DNA of 64,000 bases. Source: Tachypleus tridentatus (taxonomy: Eukaryota; Arthropoda; Merostomata; Xiphosura; Limulidae). Where the stretch lies: the NCBI RefSeq assembly GCF_004210375.1, contig NC_134834.1, positions 137,177,009-137,241,008 on the forward strand. The letters run 5' to 3'. Shown one piece after another: positions 11,797 through 23,210 of this stretch; the stretch's first letter is position 1; each line of letters starts with the position of its first letter. The translations under genes and the position numbers were made by a program. A model generated the notes under the pieces. That model did not search any database and was not told the DNA's origin. It worked only from the letters and a program-made list of their open reading frames with translations.

Positions 11797-12302
11797 TTGG
11801 TTTACGTGGATGAGGAACTATTGGAGAGAGGGAAAGCAATAGGAATAGAGAATAACATATATTTTCAACTTAGAAAGGTTATAGGTGATTTCTTGATACA
11901 ACGTGTAGATAGAATAGTTTTTGGAATAGATAGGAAGAAAAGGGCACAGGTGGAAGACTTTTCTGATAGCGCAAGAGATATAATTAAGGGGACTATCAAC
12001 GATACAGTTTGTGTTGTGCACAGATGGGCTAACAATATGGAAAAGAGCAAATTAGAGGAAATAATTAATACATACCATGGGTTGGTAAAAGCATTTAAAG
12101 ATAAAAGCTATAAATTAATTGTGTCAGTGATACTGCCTAGAATTAATTATAGAGTTGAAATTTTGAGTAGGTCACTAGGGCTAGATGCTAGGTTGAAATT
12201 TATATGTAATGATGAGCAGGTTAGCTGGTTGGATTTGTGGGATCAGTTCACTGGGAGGAGAGAACATTTTGGAATGGATGATTCACATTTAAGAGAGAAA
12301 GA
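11797..12302 (+). pseudogene. SGNH/GDSL-esterase-like domain of a LINE
   Basis: The open frame starts with a non-ATG codon (TTG) and is not a real start; the true 5' end is lost. Near residues 65-80, VCVVHRWANN fits a decayed block III, where the family has V-H-V-G-T-N-N. Near residues 105-115, VSVILPRINYR follows. Near residues 140-165, LDLWDQFTGRREHF and DDSHLREK form block V, in which the catalytic D-x-x-H is kept. The frame then runs into the SINE, and the last 28 codons of the 197-codon frame are SINE sequence. The biochemical role would be ester hydrolysis, possibly membrane or lipid related; that is family-level inference. Confidence 0.7.
12291..12302 (+). repeat. Target-site duplication, left copy (12 bp)
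   Basis: AAGAGAGAAAGA here is repeated exactly at 12583-12594 on the other side of the SINE. Confidence 0.9.
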
Positions 12303-12582
12303 TGTTTGTTTGTTTTGTTTTTTTTTTGGAATTTCGCGCAAAGCTACTCGAGGGCTATCTGCGCTAGCCGTCCCTAATTTAGCAGCGTAAGATTAGAGGG
12401 AAGGCAACTAGTCATCACCACCCACCGCCAACTCTTGGGCTAATCTTTTACCAACGAATATACCGTCACATTATAACACCCCCACGGGTGAAAGGGCGAG
12501 CATGTTTGGTGCGACGGGGATTCGAACCCGCGACCCTCAGTTTACGAGTCGAACGCTTTAACCCACCTGGCCATGCCCGGTC
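12303..12582 (-). mobile_element. SINE family 1 copy nested in the LINE
   Basis: This is a full-length copy read on the minus strand: head complementary to 'GCCATGCCCGGTC' at the right edge, box B complement 'GGGATTCGAACCCGCGACC', the body, and the tail complement 'TTTCGCGCAAAGCTACTCG' ending in a GTTT run at 12304. The anticodon-loop position reads CGT. A few bases are missing between 'ACGAATA' and 'CCGTCAC'. Confidence 0.95.
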
Positions 12583-12594
12583 AAGAGAGAAAGA
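12583..12594 (+). repeat. Target-site duplication, right copy (12 bp)
   Basis: Exact match to 12291-12302. It marks target-primed insertion of the SINE into the LINE. Confidence 0.9.
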
Positions 12595-13410
12595 GTCTGG
12601 CATGTTTGCAAGAACTCAGCTATAAGAGAAGCTCTAAACTAGATCTAGATAGTGGTGAGGGGAAAAATAAACTAAATGAAACTAATTTGAGATGTAAGGG
12701 AAGGTTTAGTATAGAGAATCAGTATAAAAGTAGTTATAAGAATAGGCTTAATCATTACTATTATAATGCTAGAAGTATAAGAAATATAATAGACGAGTTT
12801 AGGGAACTGGTTGGAATAGAAGATTTTGATATAATGGGTATAACCGAAACATGGTTAAATGTAGATGATTTTGATGAGAAACGTTTCTTTGAAATACTTG
12901 GTTATAGACTATTTAATAGAGACAGAAGAGAGTGGCTCTATATGTAAAGTGTTAGTTACATCCTGTTAAAGTTGAGAATGTTAAAGATAATACCAAGAAG
13001 ACCGAATTCATTTGGTTTTCTGTTAAAGGACGTCAAGGAAAAAATCTCTTAGTAGGAATGTGTTACAGATCATCAGATGAAAATGATGAAATTAGTGAAA
13101 AAAAAATTACAGAAAGATTAAGACTTCAGCTGTTCATGAACTCATAATTATTGGTGATTTTAATTTCACACATATATATATATCGAGTGGGAAATTCTAA
13201 AATCAAATCTGAGGGAAAATGATTTTCTGGAGAATGTTCAAGATGGATTTCTTCACCAGTTGATCAAGGAACCTTCGAGAAATAATGATATTTTAGATTT
13301 ACTGTTAACTTCTAATCTGAAAATGGTTGAAAAGGTGGAAATTAAAGAACACCTAGGTACAAGTGATCACTGCTGTATTAGATTTGATGTTTTGTTACAT
13401 ATAGAAATCA
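12595..13410 (+). pseudogene. APE-type endonuclease domain of a LINE, frameshifted
   Basis: Catalytic motifs appear in the family order. NARSI is near 12765. ITETWL, with the catalytic glutamate, is near 12840. GMCYRS is near 13057. IIIGDFNF, with the GDFN Asp and Asn, is near 13144-13167. DLLLTSN is near 13293. SDH, with the catalytic Asp-His pair, is at 13362-13370. The NARSI, ITETWL and SDH parts share one frame, while GDFN lies in another, and a stop follows 12944. All catalytic motifs survive, but reading continuity does not. Confidence 0.8.
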
Positions 13411-13740
13411 GGAACGATGATATTTTAGTTCAAAAAGCAATTTTGAAGAGATGCAACAACAACTATCTGTTGTGAATTGGGCAGCTGAGTTATTTGGAGA
13501 CATTTAGCAAATGTGGAATTTTTAAAGAAAAATTTTCAATATTCAAAACAAATATATTATTTACAGATAGAAAAGTTTAGCTGCAAGTAGAAACCCAAAT
13601 TGGCTCTCGAAGGGTATAAGAGATAAAATTAAATAAAAGCATCACAATTTTGAGAAATTTAACAAACCAAAGAAAGCTATTTGTGAAAGATTTCGCCACG
13701 GATCGTGAAAATAACATGTTCTGAACTTTATCATAAAACT

Positions 13741-13948
13741 TGATGTAGAGAGACTTTTATACTTAATCCTTAATATATACATAGAAATATAGAATATGAC
13801 GTTAAAATATTTTTGAAACTGTTTCTGATCACTTTTAAATATAAAACTTAGCCCTGATACTAATAACCTTATTTTTGCTACTTTTAAACATATTTATAAC
13901 TAGATATTAAAAAAAAACAATACTTTTGAAACTAGTTCGAAAATAACA
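13741..13948. other. No feature recognised
   Basis: Short AT-rich interval between the LINE fragment and a SINE. Confidence 0.35.
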
Positions 13949-14223
13949 GGCCCGGCATGGACAACTTGTTAGGGTGCTCGACTCGTAATCTGAGGGTCAC
14001 TGGTTCGAATCCTAGTTACATCACACATGGCCGCCCTTTTAACCGTGAGAGCGTTATAATTCGACGGTCAATCCCAATATTTGTGGATAAAAGAGTAGCT
14101 TAAGAGTTGGCGGTGGGTGGTGATGACTAGCTGCCTTCCCTCTAGTCTTACATTGCTAAATTAGGAACGGCTAGCGCAGATAACCCTCGTGTAACTTTGC
14201 GTGAAATTGAAAAAACAAACAAT
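13949..14223 (+). mobile_element. SINE family 1 copy
   Basis: Starts 'GGCCCGGCATGGACAACTTG', contains 'GACTCGTAATCTGAGGGTCA' and box B 'GGTTCGAATCC', and ends 'GCGTGAAATTGAAAAAACAAAC'. It is full length with modest divergence. I could not define a target duplication. Confidence 0.92.
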
Positions 14224-15173
14224 CGTACTTAACTGAAACATAAAGCTCGATACTATGATAGCAATGAGCTTTTGTTTGCGAGTTAGAATTATCTATTATA
14301 ATACAAGACTTCATTATTTAAAAAAAAAACCTGCTATAAGTTTGTAGTTATACGAAAAGTTCTATGACAACCATTCAGTAAATATTCCGTTAGTGGTGGT
14401 AGATGCCAGAAAGAACTTCAACGGCAGAATTACCGTGTCCATTAGCGTTCCTGACTGTATCTTATAAGAGAAGGTTTAGTGCTTTTTTACAGTATTTTAA
14501 TGGGTTTAGTACGTACTTGTATGAGGCTGCCAAGATATTTTTACCATTTGAAATGATTTGTGGCACTTATACTTTAGTCTTGAGAGTTGAAAACATTCCT
14601 AAATCTTCTTGGCTATCAATTGTGTTAATGACCAGCCAAGAGCCACCAGGAACTATTGCGTTATTGTTCTAATCTTCAAGTAAAATTCATATCTGATTTT
14701 CATAAATCAATACTTTAGTTTTTATTGGTTATTTTCTTCATCTTGTGTTTTAACTACGCTTATTTGCCAACCAGTGAAACAATCGTGGCAACATTTAACG
14801 GTATATATAAGACCTCGTATGAAAAAAAACATAAAAACTTTATCAAGTTTCCTAATCGTAAACAAAATTCATGAAGCGTGTATTGTACGACATATTTAAC
14901 TCAATGAGAATATGACAAACTATTTTATTACTATTTTTATCAGTTTGTTCATTAAATACTTTAAGCACCTGCATTTAATGAAATTTTACATTGTTTCTTG
15001 TAATGTTCGCTTTTATGTACACCTTTATAAAGTAAATTTAATTTAATTATTCAGTAGAATATTTAAGTTTTAAATTGCTTACCAATAAAATTATTTGTTA
15101 TTTAAAAAATAGCATATACGCCTCAACATAAAAAAAACATAATCTAGCTATAGACTTTGTAGCATAAGACAAA
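14224..15173. other. AT-rich DNA with one unidentified 89-codon frame
   Basis: The frame at 14403-14672 begins with ATG and encodes a mostly hydrophobic peptide with no domain I know. It may be chance or an eroded fragment. Nothing else is visible. Confidence 0.3.
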
Positions 15174-15234
15174 ATGTGCCTTTATTTATTAACAGCCCTC
15201 TACAGCACATAAAGTGTTGAAATTAGCTAGGTAC
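15174..15234 (+). repeat. 63-bp minisatellite, first unit (interrupted by a SINE)
   Basis: The unit 'tgtatttatttattaacagc / cctctacagcacataaagtg / ttgaaattagctaggtac' begins here. It is cut at 'AGCTAGGTAC' (15225-15234), which is duplicated at 15506-15515 across the inserted SINE. Confidence 0.85.
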
Positions 15235-15505
15235 TTGTTTGTTTGTTTGTTTTGGAATTTCGCACAAAGCTACTCGAGGGCTATCTGTGCTAGCCGTCCC
15301 TAATTTAGCAGTGTAAGACTAGAGGGAAGGCAGCTAGTCATCACCACCCACCGCCAATTCTTGGGCTACTCTTTACCAACGAATAGTGGGATTGACCGTC
15401 ACATTATACACCCCCACGGCTGGGAGGGCGAGCATGTTTAGCGCGACGCGGGCGCGAACCCCGGATTACGAGTCGCACGCCTTACGCGCTAGGCCATGCC
15501 GGGCC
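15235..15505 (-). mobile_element. SINE family 1 copy inside the 63-bp array
   Basis: Minus-strand copy bounded by a 10-bp target duplication (15225-15234 and 15506-15515). The tRNA-like head is shortened around 'GCGCGAACCCCGGATTACG', which has lost part of the D-to-anticodon region seen in other copies. Confidence 0.93.
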
Positions 15506-15786
15506 AGCTAGGTACCTTGTTGTATTTATTTATTAACAGCCCTCTACAGGACATAAAGTGTTGAAATTAGCTAGGTACCTTGTTGTATTTATTTATTAAC
15601 AGCCCTCTACAGCACATAAAGTGTTGAAATTAGCTAGGTACCTTGTTGTATTTATTTATTAGCAGCCCTCTACAGCACATAAAGTGTTGAAATTAGCTAG
15701 GTACCTTGTTGTATTTATTTATTAACAGCCCTCTACAGCACACCAGCCGTTCAAATTAATCACATATCTTGTTCTGTTTGGCTACT
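15506..15786 (+). repeat. 63-bp minisatellite, homogeneous core
   Basis: Units start at 15521, 15584, 15647 and 15710 with an exact 63-bp period and only one or two differences between the first three. The fourth degrades after 'CAGCACA' (about 15742). The Tc1 element follows at 15789. Confidence 0.93.
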
Positions 15787-15788
15787 TA

Positions 15789-17398
<1,610 letters not shown>

Positions 17399-17995
17399 TA
17401 TCTTTAACATATAAACTGCTAGAATTAATCAAACATTCTTTATTATTGTTTTTTCAAAGCCCTTTTCACATGCGAGCCACTGAAATTAGCATTACGTCAT
17501 CTTATATCGGTTTATTTACAGCCCACTCCAGTTCTTGAACAACTAAAATTAGCCAAAGGTTTTGTTGTGTTTGTTTACGTGTCCATTACAATTGGACTAT
17601 TAAACTTAATTAATCATCTTGCTGTACTTGTTTATTCACACTCTGCACATGAGTTTCTGACATTAACAAAGCATTTTGTTTGTTTACTACCCGATTCAAC
17701 AGACGAACCATTGAAATTAGTCAATATTTTATTACGTTGTTGTTTTTTTTCATTTAAAACCTGCCTCAACAAATGAAGTAATGAAATTCGCCAAGAATGT
17801 TTTCGTGTTTGTTAATATTTCTGTAACTGAGTTGCAAACGTTAACCTTGCATCTCATCGTGTTTTATCTTCTCTTATGAGTAACTGAACTGTTGAAATTA
17901 TCTGGCTGCACATTTAGTTGTGTTTCTTTATTCACAATCTTCTAGAGTACACAGACTGTTGAGTTCAGTTAGTTATACAGTACTGTGAACGGTAC
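17399..17995 (+). repeat. Decayed continuation of the 63-bp minisatellite
   Basis: Degenerate versions of the unit continue past the Tc1 element. The spaced phrases are 'tttattnacagccc', 'actgttgaaattag', 'cattttgttgtgtttgt'. Examples are at 17450-17520, 17520-17575, 17690-17725, 17755-17810 and 17890-17960. Divergence is high compared with the core at 15521-15710. Confidence 0.65.
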
Positions 17996-18869
17996 TGATA
18001 TATATATATAATGACAGGATGAGGTATTAGGGATCCATCTCGAAGTACGACGTCGAACTACCTTTACTCTGTGAAGACATTTCTCATCTAGAGTCTGACA
18101 GGTGTCTATAGGCAGTATTTCTATTAACATGGGAGTTAAAAACTACCTTAAAGCTATAAACTAGCACTTTTAACTAATCCTAGATACATTCTGAGTTAAC
18201 AATTTCAGGATTTGGATAATGTTAAAGTGAAACGAGAGATGAATTTATAAGAATCATTATCCTGCTGGAACAACAGATTGACGTAAGTGACAAAAATTAT
18301 CTTCATTAAACTAATAATTTCAACATCGGTAAATATTCATTTACATTGTATTGATATCTATATTTAATGAAATATGTAAACACGTCACGTGTAGAGTCTA
18401 ATGTAACTTAGCTTACTTCCTACAGCTCTACGTTAATGTTGCCAGGACACAGTCTTGGTGTAATTCTGGCTCTAGATCCATATTTGGTCATCGCTTCAAA
18501 AATTGTGGGAGCAGCTTTTGTGTCTATAGTAACAAAGCTATTAACGTAAAGAGTGCCAGGTATTATTAATGCTTATTCAGAATCTAGTTTCAGCAGTCCT
18601 GTTAAAGTTTCGCATTCAATAATAAAACGCTGTATGATTTTAAAGCTGGAGCCTATTCGTACACAGCCAAGTTAAACTCAGTAAAATAATTTATAATTTG
18701 TTGTAAAGATGGCACAAGCTCGTAACCCTAATGAGCTAATGTTTTACGCCCCGTACAAAGCCGGTTTGAAATATGTGAGACTTTTCTAATACTTTTGAGA
18801 GATTTCTTTCACAATAGACGGAATGTGACTATTCATTGTGCATATTTCATAGCTCTAATCTTTATATTT
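17996..18869. other. No feature recognised
   Basis: A short (TA)n run lies near 17999-18009. A short hydrophobic frame near 18430-18545 resembles nothing I know. No repeat is visible. Confidence 0.35.
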
Positions 18870-19440
18870 ACCCCAACTAAACGAAGAGATTTGAACACTA
18901 AAACTTGAGAAACTAGAATAGTTTAATGGTATATTAAACTAAACAGAAACTTTCAAATGTTTTACATTTAATCAAACAGAGAGATTTGAACACTTAGGGT
19001 TATATCTAATCAAACAAAGAAACATTAATACTAGAGTGTATTTAACAGAGAAACCAAAATATTTAAATTACTTTTAATCGAGCAGAAAAACTTGAACACT
19101 AATTATATTTAACTTAAAAGAAACATTGGAACTCATTAATTTATAGTTAATTGACAAGAGGCCTAAACACTTTGATTAACAGGAGAAGGTTAATATTTTG
19201 TGTTGCGATTAACCGAACAGAGAAACCTGAAGACTAAGTTACACTTAACTAAATAGGTAGAACTAAACATCGAGAATCATTTGCCAAAGAGAGAAACTCG
19301 AAAACCTTTGGTTACATTAGATTAAGCAAAAATGCGTGACACTATAAATTACTTTTAGCCAATCAGAAAGACTCGAACACTCCGTGCTACATTTAACTAA
19401 ACAAGGAGACACTTGAACGCCTTAAATTATCAACAAACAG
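18870..19440 (+). repeat. Decayed minisatellite, unit roughly 45-55 bp
   Basis: Variants of 'acatttaactaaacagagaa' followed by 'acttgaacact' recur about eleven times (for example at 18885, 18970, 19010, 19075, 19200, 19240, 19320, 19390). It is clearly tandem but old. Confidence 0.65.
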
Positions 19441-20869
19441 CAAGTTCATTCTTTGACTCAGCATAACCCTGGAAATGAATTATAAAAACGTTATTTGATT
19501 TAATATTAAACATCGCCAATCTTAAAGAAATTTAAAGCGGGAGGAACAGCCCAGCAAAGAAAATACTCTCTAATTAACCCGGATGTTGAAAGTGCTTTCT
19601 TATAAACTTCTGTATTACGCACACAAAAAGTTTTTAGAATACTTTTTTCGAGAATGGCATCAATAATTTAAACTTTTGAAAAGTTATTTCTTAAAATGTT
19701 AAGACATTTTAAATATGTTATAAATATCTTATATATATTATGAACTATTGTGAACCGAGATGTCTGCTCTTGTGTTTATTTAAGTGTGTTAAAGCATCAC
19801 TGACTACGTACTGTTGTTCATATAGTCTTTGCTATTTTTTACATAGTTCCAGGATTCTCTTCATAGTGTCAAGATACTAAAGCACTTTGCGTCCTTCCTG
19901 GAGTTTCATTACTCTTCACTGTAAGAGAAAATACTTCCACTGCTATTATAAGAAAACTGGCGAGATGCGTGCCCTATTTTTGTTAGCTATCCCTCTAAAA
20001 TGACAAATAATGACGTAAATTTTTCTTCTTGTTGGCATCTTCTCTTAGTAGTATTCGGTGGAATATTTACATAAGACTTTTCCCCTTTTCTCATCCTACC
20101 TATTCTCAATTTGGTTTCAAAAACTTTCTTCACCAGCACAAGGAGCAGAGCAGCGGGCCTCTCACTGTTTAAAAATTATTTAAAAACAATTTAAGGAGGA
20201 AGCGTCGTAGGTTTCAAAAATATCTCACAAGACAAGAGATACTGCAAATAAACAAATAATTCTATTAATTTAGATCTGCATAGAACAAAACATGCAACGT
20301 AACCTGGTTTACGTTGTTGTCTCTGTAAGCTTCTACACCTGGTATACATTTTAAACAAAAACTGTTGAGAGTTTGTATACTATGATTTAGCACATAAGAA
20401 TGTGACTTCTCCGGCTTTATTTAAAAAAAGAAAAAAAAGCTGTCTAATTCAGTTACCGAACCGGTTCTGAACCGTTGGGTTAAGACTTAGTGCTGTCGTC
20501 CGTATGATACTAAACTCAACTACCTCACAACAAACTTCACAGTTTGCAATTATACCTATCAATCAGATTTTAAAAAAATGATAAAGTAATCTGTCGCTTT
20601 CGACAGGTAGATTTTTCATCATGAGTAAACCAGGTCCACCTTTTACAGCACTATTATTTTTAATGTAATTCACCTAGTAGTTTTGATCCTACGGAGGACA
20701 GATACATGAGACGCAGAAGAAAACACGTTAATTATTTAAAACGTATTTATCTTACTGATCAAAATGACTAAATATCAATTACTAAACAGTTACACATAAA
20801 TATACATTAGCAGCCCATCATGTGTCTCTCTCTGACGGATCAATTTATAAATTTATTCTTTACAAAAGC
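19441..20869. other. AT-rich DNA, nothing recognised
   Basis: No coding frame of note, SINE or array is visible in this 1.4 kb. Confidence 0.4.
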
Positions 20870-20942
20870 ATGAGAATGTGTTACATTAAATCATCTTCCT
20901 AAAGCATCAAATGAGAATGTGTTATATTAAATCATCTTCCTG
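20870..20942 (+). repeat. Tandem duplication, 41-bp unit
   Basis: 'ATGAGAATGTGTTACATTAA' at 20870 is repeated at 20911 with one change, and 'ATCATCTTCCT' follows in both. Confidence 0.85.
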
Positions 20943-22284
20943 CATACTAATTCACAGCAACGTTTAAGTAAGCAAATGTCAGCGATACGCTTACTCAAAT
21001 ACTTAACATCTCTTTAAACTTAGGTTTGTTTGAAACAATTAACTATAACAATGAAAGGTGGTATATTCTCCAAACATTCACTGGCTACGATATCAATGAA
21101 GCTAACGCAAAATGTGTTCAGGTTCGAATCTTCTTTTTAATCCCTAAGCTTTCCTCATACGATAAAGCATACAAGTACATACACGTTTGTAAGCCTTGTT
21201 AGTCAGAACATTTACCAAATTAATCTTTTAAGAAATGCACACAGCATCTAGTAACGTTGGTTTATGTTTAAAATTCAGTAAAATAATACTATGAATATAC
21301 ACTAGTTTGTCATGTTGCCTATTGAATCGTAGTATAGAAAATGTTGTGTTAATGTCCGATGCTGTTAAACAATAACATTTAATGTTAAATAAAAATAGTT
21401 AAGATCAAATGTATAGGTTTTTATATGAAATTTGGACTTGTATCTATTACAGTAGACTTAATTATAAGTTCTGAAAACAGCGGTTACAGGAAGATTACTT
21501 AACTGCGTTATTTACGTGTCATGTTGATGACACTTTTGTAATTTTTTTCAGTTAACAAAATGTGAATAATATAAACAATTTAAAATTAAATTTCATGTGA
21601 AGCAAGAGCTTAATTTAAGATTACTGTTCATCGATACATAAACCAACTGGGTCTTATGCACAGTTTTGTGACAGACGCTGTGGTAAACGTATTGGTTAAA
21701 CGAGTTCACAATTTGTGAGTACTTATACTTTATTGTTTTACCTCATATAAGAAAACGAAAAAGTTGACTAAACTTATTTAGAGTGTAATCATGAAATTCA
21801 AACATAAAGATACAATTTAATATCTGTTTGTAGAACGAATGATTGATTTTCTTTAGACACTATGATGTAGTTTTTATTTGTCATTTTCGTTTTGTAATTT
21901 TCCGGAATTATGGCATCAATATTATAAATAATAATGGTTAGTAATTCTTATGTATAGATGCAAACTATGCTGGTGAATTGGGTCTTAGATTAGTTTACCC
22001 CATTTACGAGATAAATATACAAAAATACACGCATTTCGGATCAATAATGCAGCTAATTGTATTATGGAAAAGATTTGGTAATCTAGAGGAACAAGTTAAC
22101 TGACTGCTTCACTTGTTTCTGTTCGATTTGTTCAGTAGTTCACACACACTATGTTTACAGCTCATGTATTAATGTGTGACATTCAATATGCCGGGCAAAT
22201 ACATAGAAACTATTAATACGTGTATTGTTATGCATTCTACACCGCCTATGCTAGCATTTGACAGTGATGAAGTAGATTTTATTC
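20943..22284. other. AT-rich DNA, nothing recognised
   Basis: No gene, SINE or array is visible. Confidence 0.4.
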
Positions 22285-22410
22285 CAGTGGCACAGCGGCA
22301 TATCTGCGGACTCATTCCTTGAAACTGGATTTCTATACTCGTGGTGGTCAGAGCACAAATATTCTATTGTGTAGCTTTGTGCTTAATTCGAAACAAACAA
22401 ACTATTCGTT
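22285..22410 (+). mobile_element. SINE family 2 copy
   Basis: 'CAGTGGCACAGCGGCATATC' is the head and 'GGATTTCTATACTCGTGGTG' the box-B area. The full shared tail 'TGTGTAGCTTTGTGCTTAAT' ends in 'CGAAACAAACAAAC'. This is a good reference copy for the family tail. Confidence 0.85.
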
Positions 22411-22424
22411 CGTTCTTATATTCT

Positions 22425-22870
22425 TAGCACTAACTGGCGCTCGAGCTTGACTGTGGAAGAAGACATCTTAATTTGTTTGTTTTCGAATTTCGTGCAAAGC
22501 TATACGTGGGCCATCTTCGCTAGCCGTTCCTAATTTAGCAGTGTAAGACTAATGGAAAGTCAGCTAGTCATCATCACTCACCGTACACTTTTGGATTAGT
22601 AACGAATAGTGGGATTGGCCTTTGCGTTATAACGTCCCTACAACTTAAAGGGTTAGCATGTTTGGTGTGACGGAGATCGAATCCGCGATCCTCATATTGC
22701 GATTCGAGCGCTTTAACCATCTGACCATGGGGAGCCGAAAATCTAACTCTTAACTATTTCTCGAGCTTGACTCTTGACTCTGGAAAAAAAATTTGTAAGT
22801 ACTAACTGTCGGTCGAGTTTGACTCTGAGACTAACTGTCTCGCTAGCTTGAGTTTGGAACAAAAAATATT
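22425..22870 (+). repeat. Short tandem repeat interrupted by a SINE
   Basis: Variants of 'actaactgtcgctcgagctt' plus 'gactctggaa' occur at 22430-22467, 22743-22790, 22799-22830 and 22831-22861, on both sides of the SINE at 22472-22736. The unit is roughly 30-45 bp. Confidence 0.7.
22472..22736 (-). mobile_element. SINE family 1 copy, diverged
   Basis: Minus-strand copy with its body, box-B complement 'GAGATCGAATCCGCGATCC' and head complement ending 'GACCATGGGGAGCC'. It sits inside the short tandem repeat. Confidence 0.9.
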
Positions 22871-23210
22871 TATACATATAAAACAGAGATGTCAGTATGT
22901 CTTTCTGGTATCACAGGTTACTGCGAGCAACTGACTAAACCAATTTCGATTATGTTTGGTAGACATACTTAAAGGATTCTCTAAAGATCAAGTTAAAATG
23001 AATAAAATATAGAGAAATTGGTAGTTGGTCCGAAAATTTTACCGCTTTAATGGTGCAAATAAGTAAGAAGGTCGGAGGCACAGTACGAAAAATCGACGTC
23101 AAAGGAAAAGGGCATTTAATGCCATGCATATCATACCTCTACATTTAACGAGCGGATCGTGTGTTACGGTTCAAAAGAGTGAAAAAGGGTGGTCTTCAGC
23201 CACATATATA
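22871..23210. other. Possible host repeat that received the Tc1 element
   Basis: The phrase 'ATAAAACAGAGATGTCAGTA' begins a non-AT-rich stretch. Its continuation may lie beyond the Tc1 element at 24773-24850. It looks like interspersed-repeat sequence, but I cannot place it in a family. Confidence 0.3.

Larger units (their letters stand above)
11770..13740 (+). mobile_element. LINE fragment (CR1/L2-like): SGNH domain plus APE endonuclease, interrupted by a SINE
   Basis: Domain order on the plus strand: SGNH/GDSL-esterase-like region (11797-12302), SINE insertion (12303-12582), endonuclease (about 12740-13410), then the linker toward reverse transcriptase ending near 13700 with NPNW and KGIRDKIK-type residues. 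The reverse transcriptase itself is absent. Frames change several times (the endonuclease motifs fall in two frames) and stops are present, so the copy is dead. Such elements nick target DNA with the endonuclease and prime reverse transcription there. The SGNH domain is known from the N-terminal region of some CR1-clade elements; its role is unclear. Confidence 0.8.

Noticed and set aside
18430..18545. Short hydrophobic frame resembling a membrane segment
   Set aside because: It is about 37 codons with no ATG context, splice signals or recognisable family.
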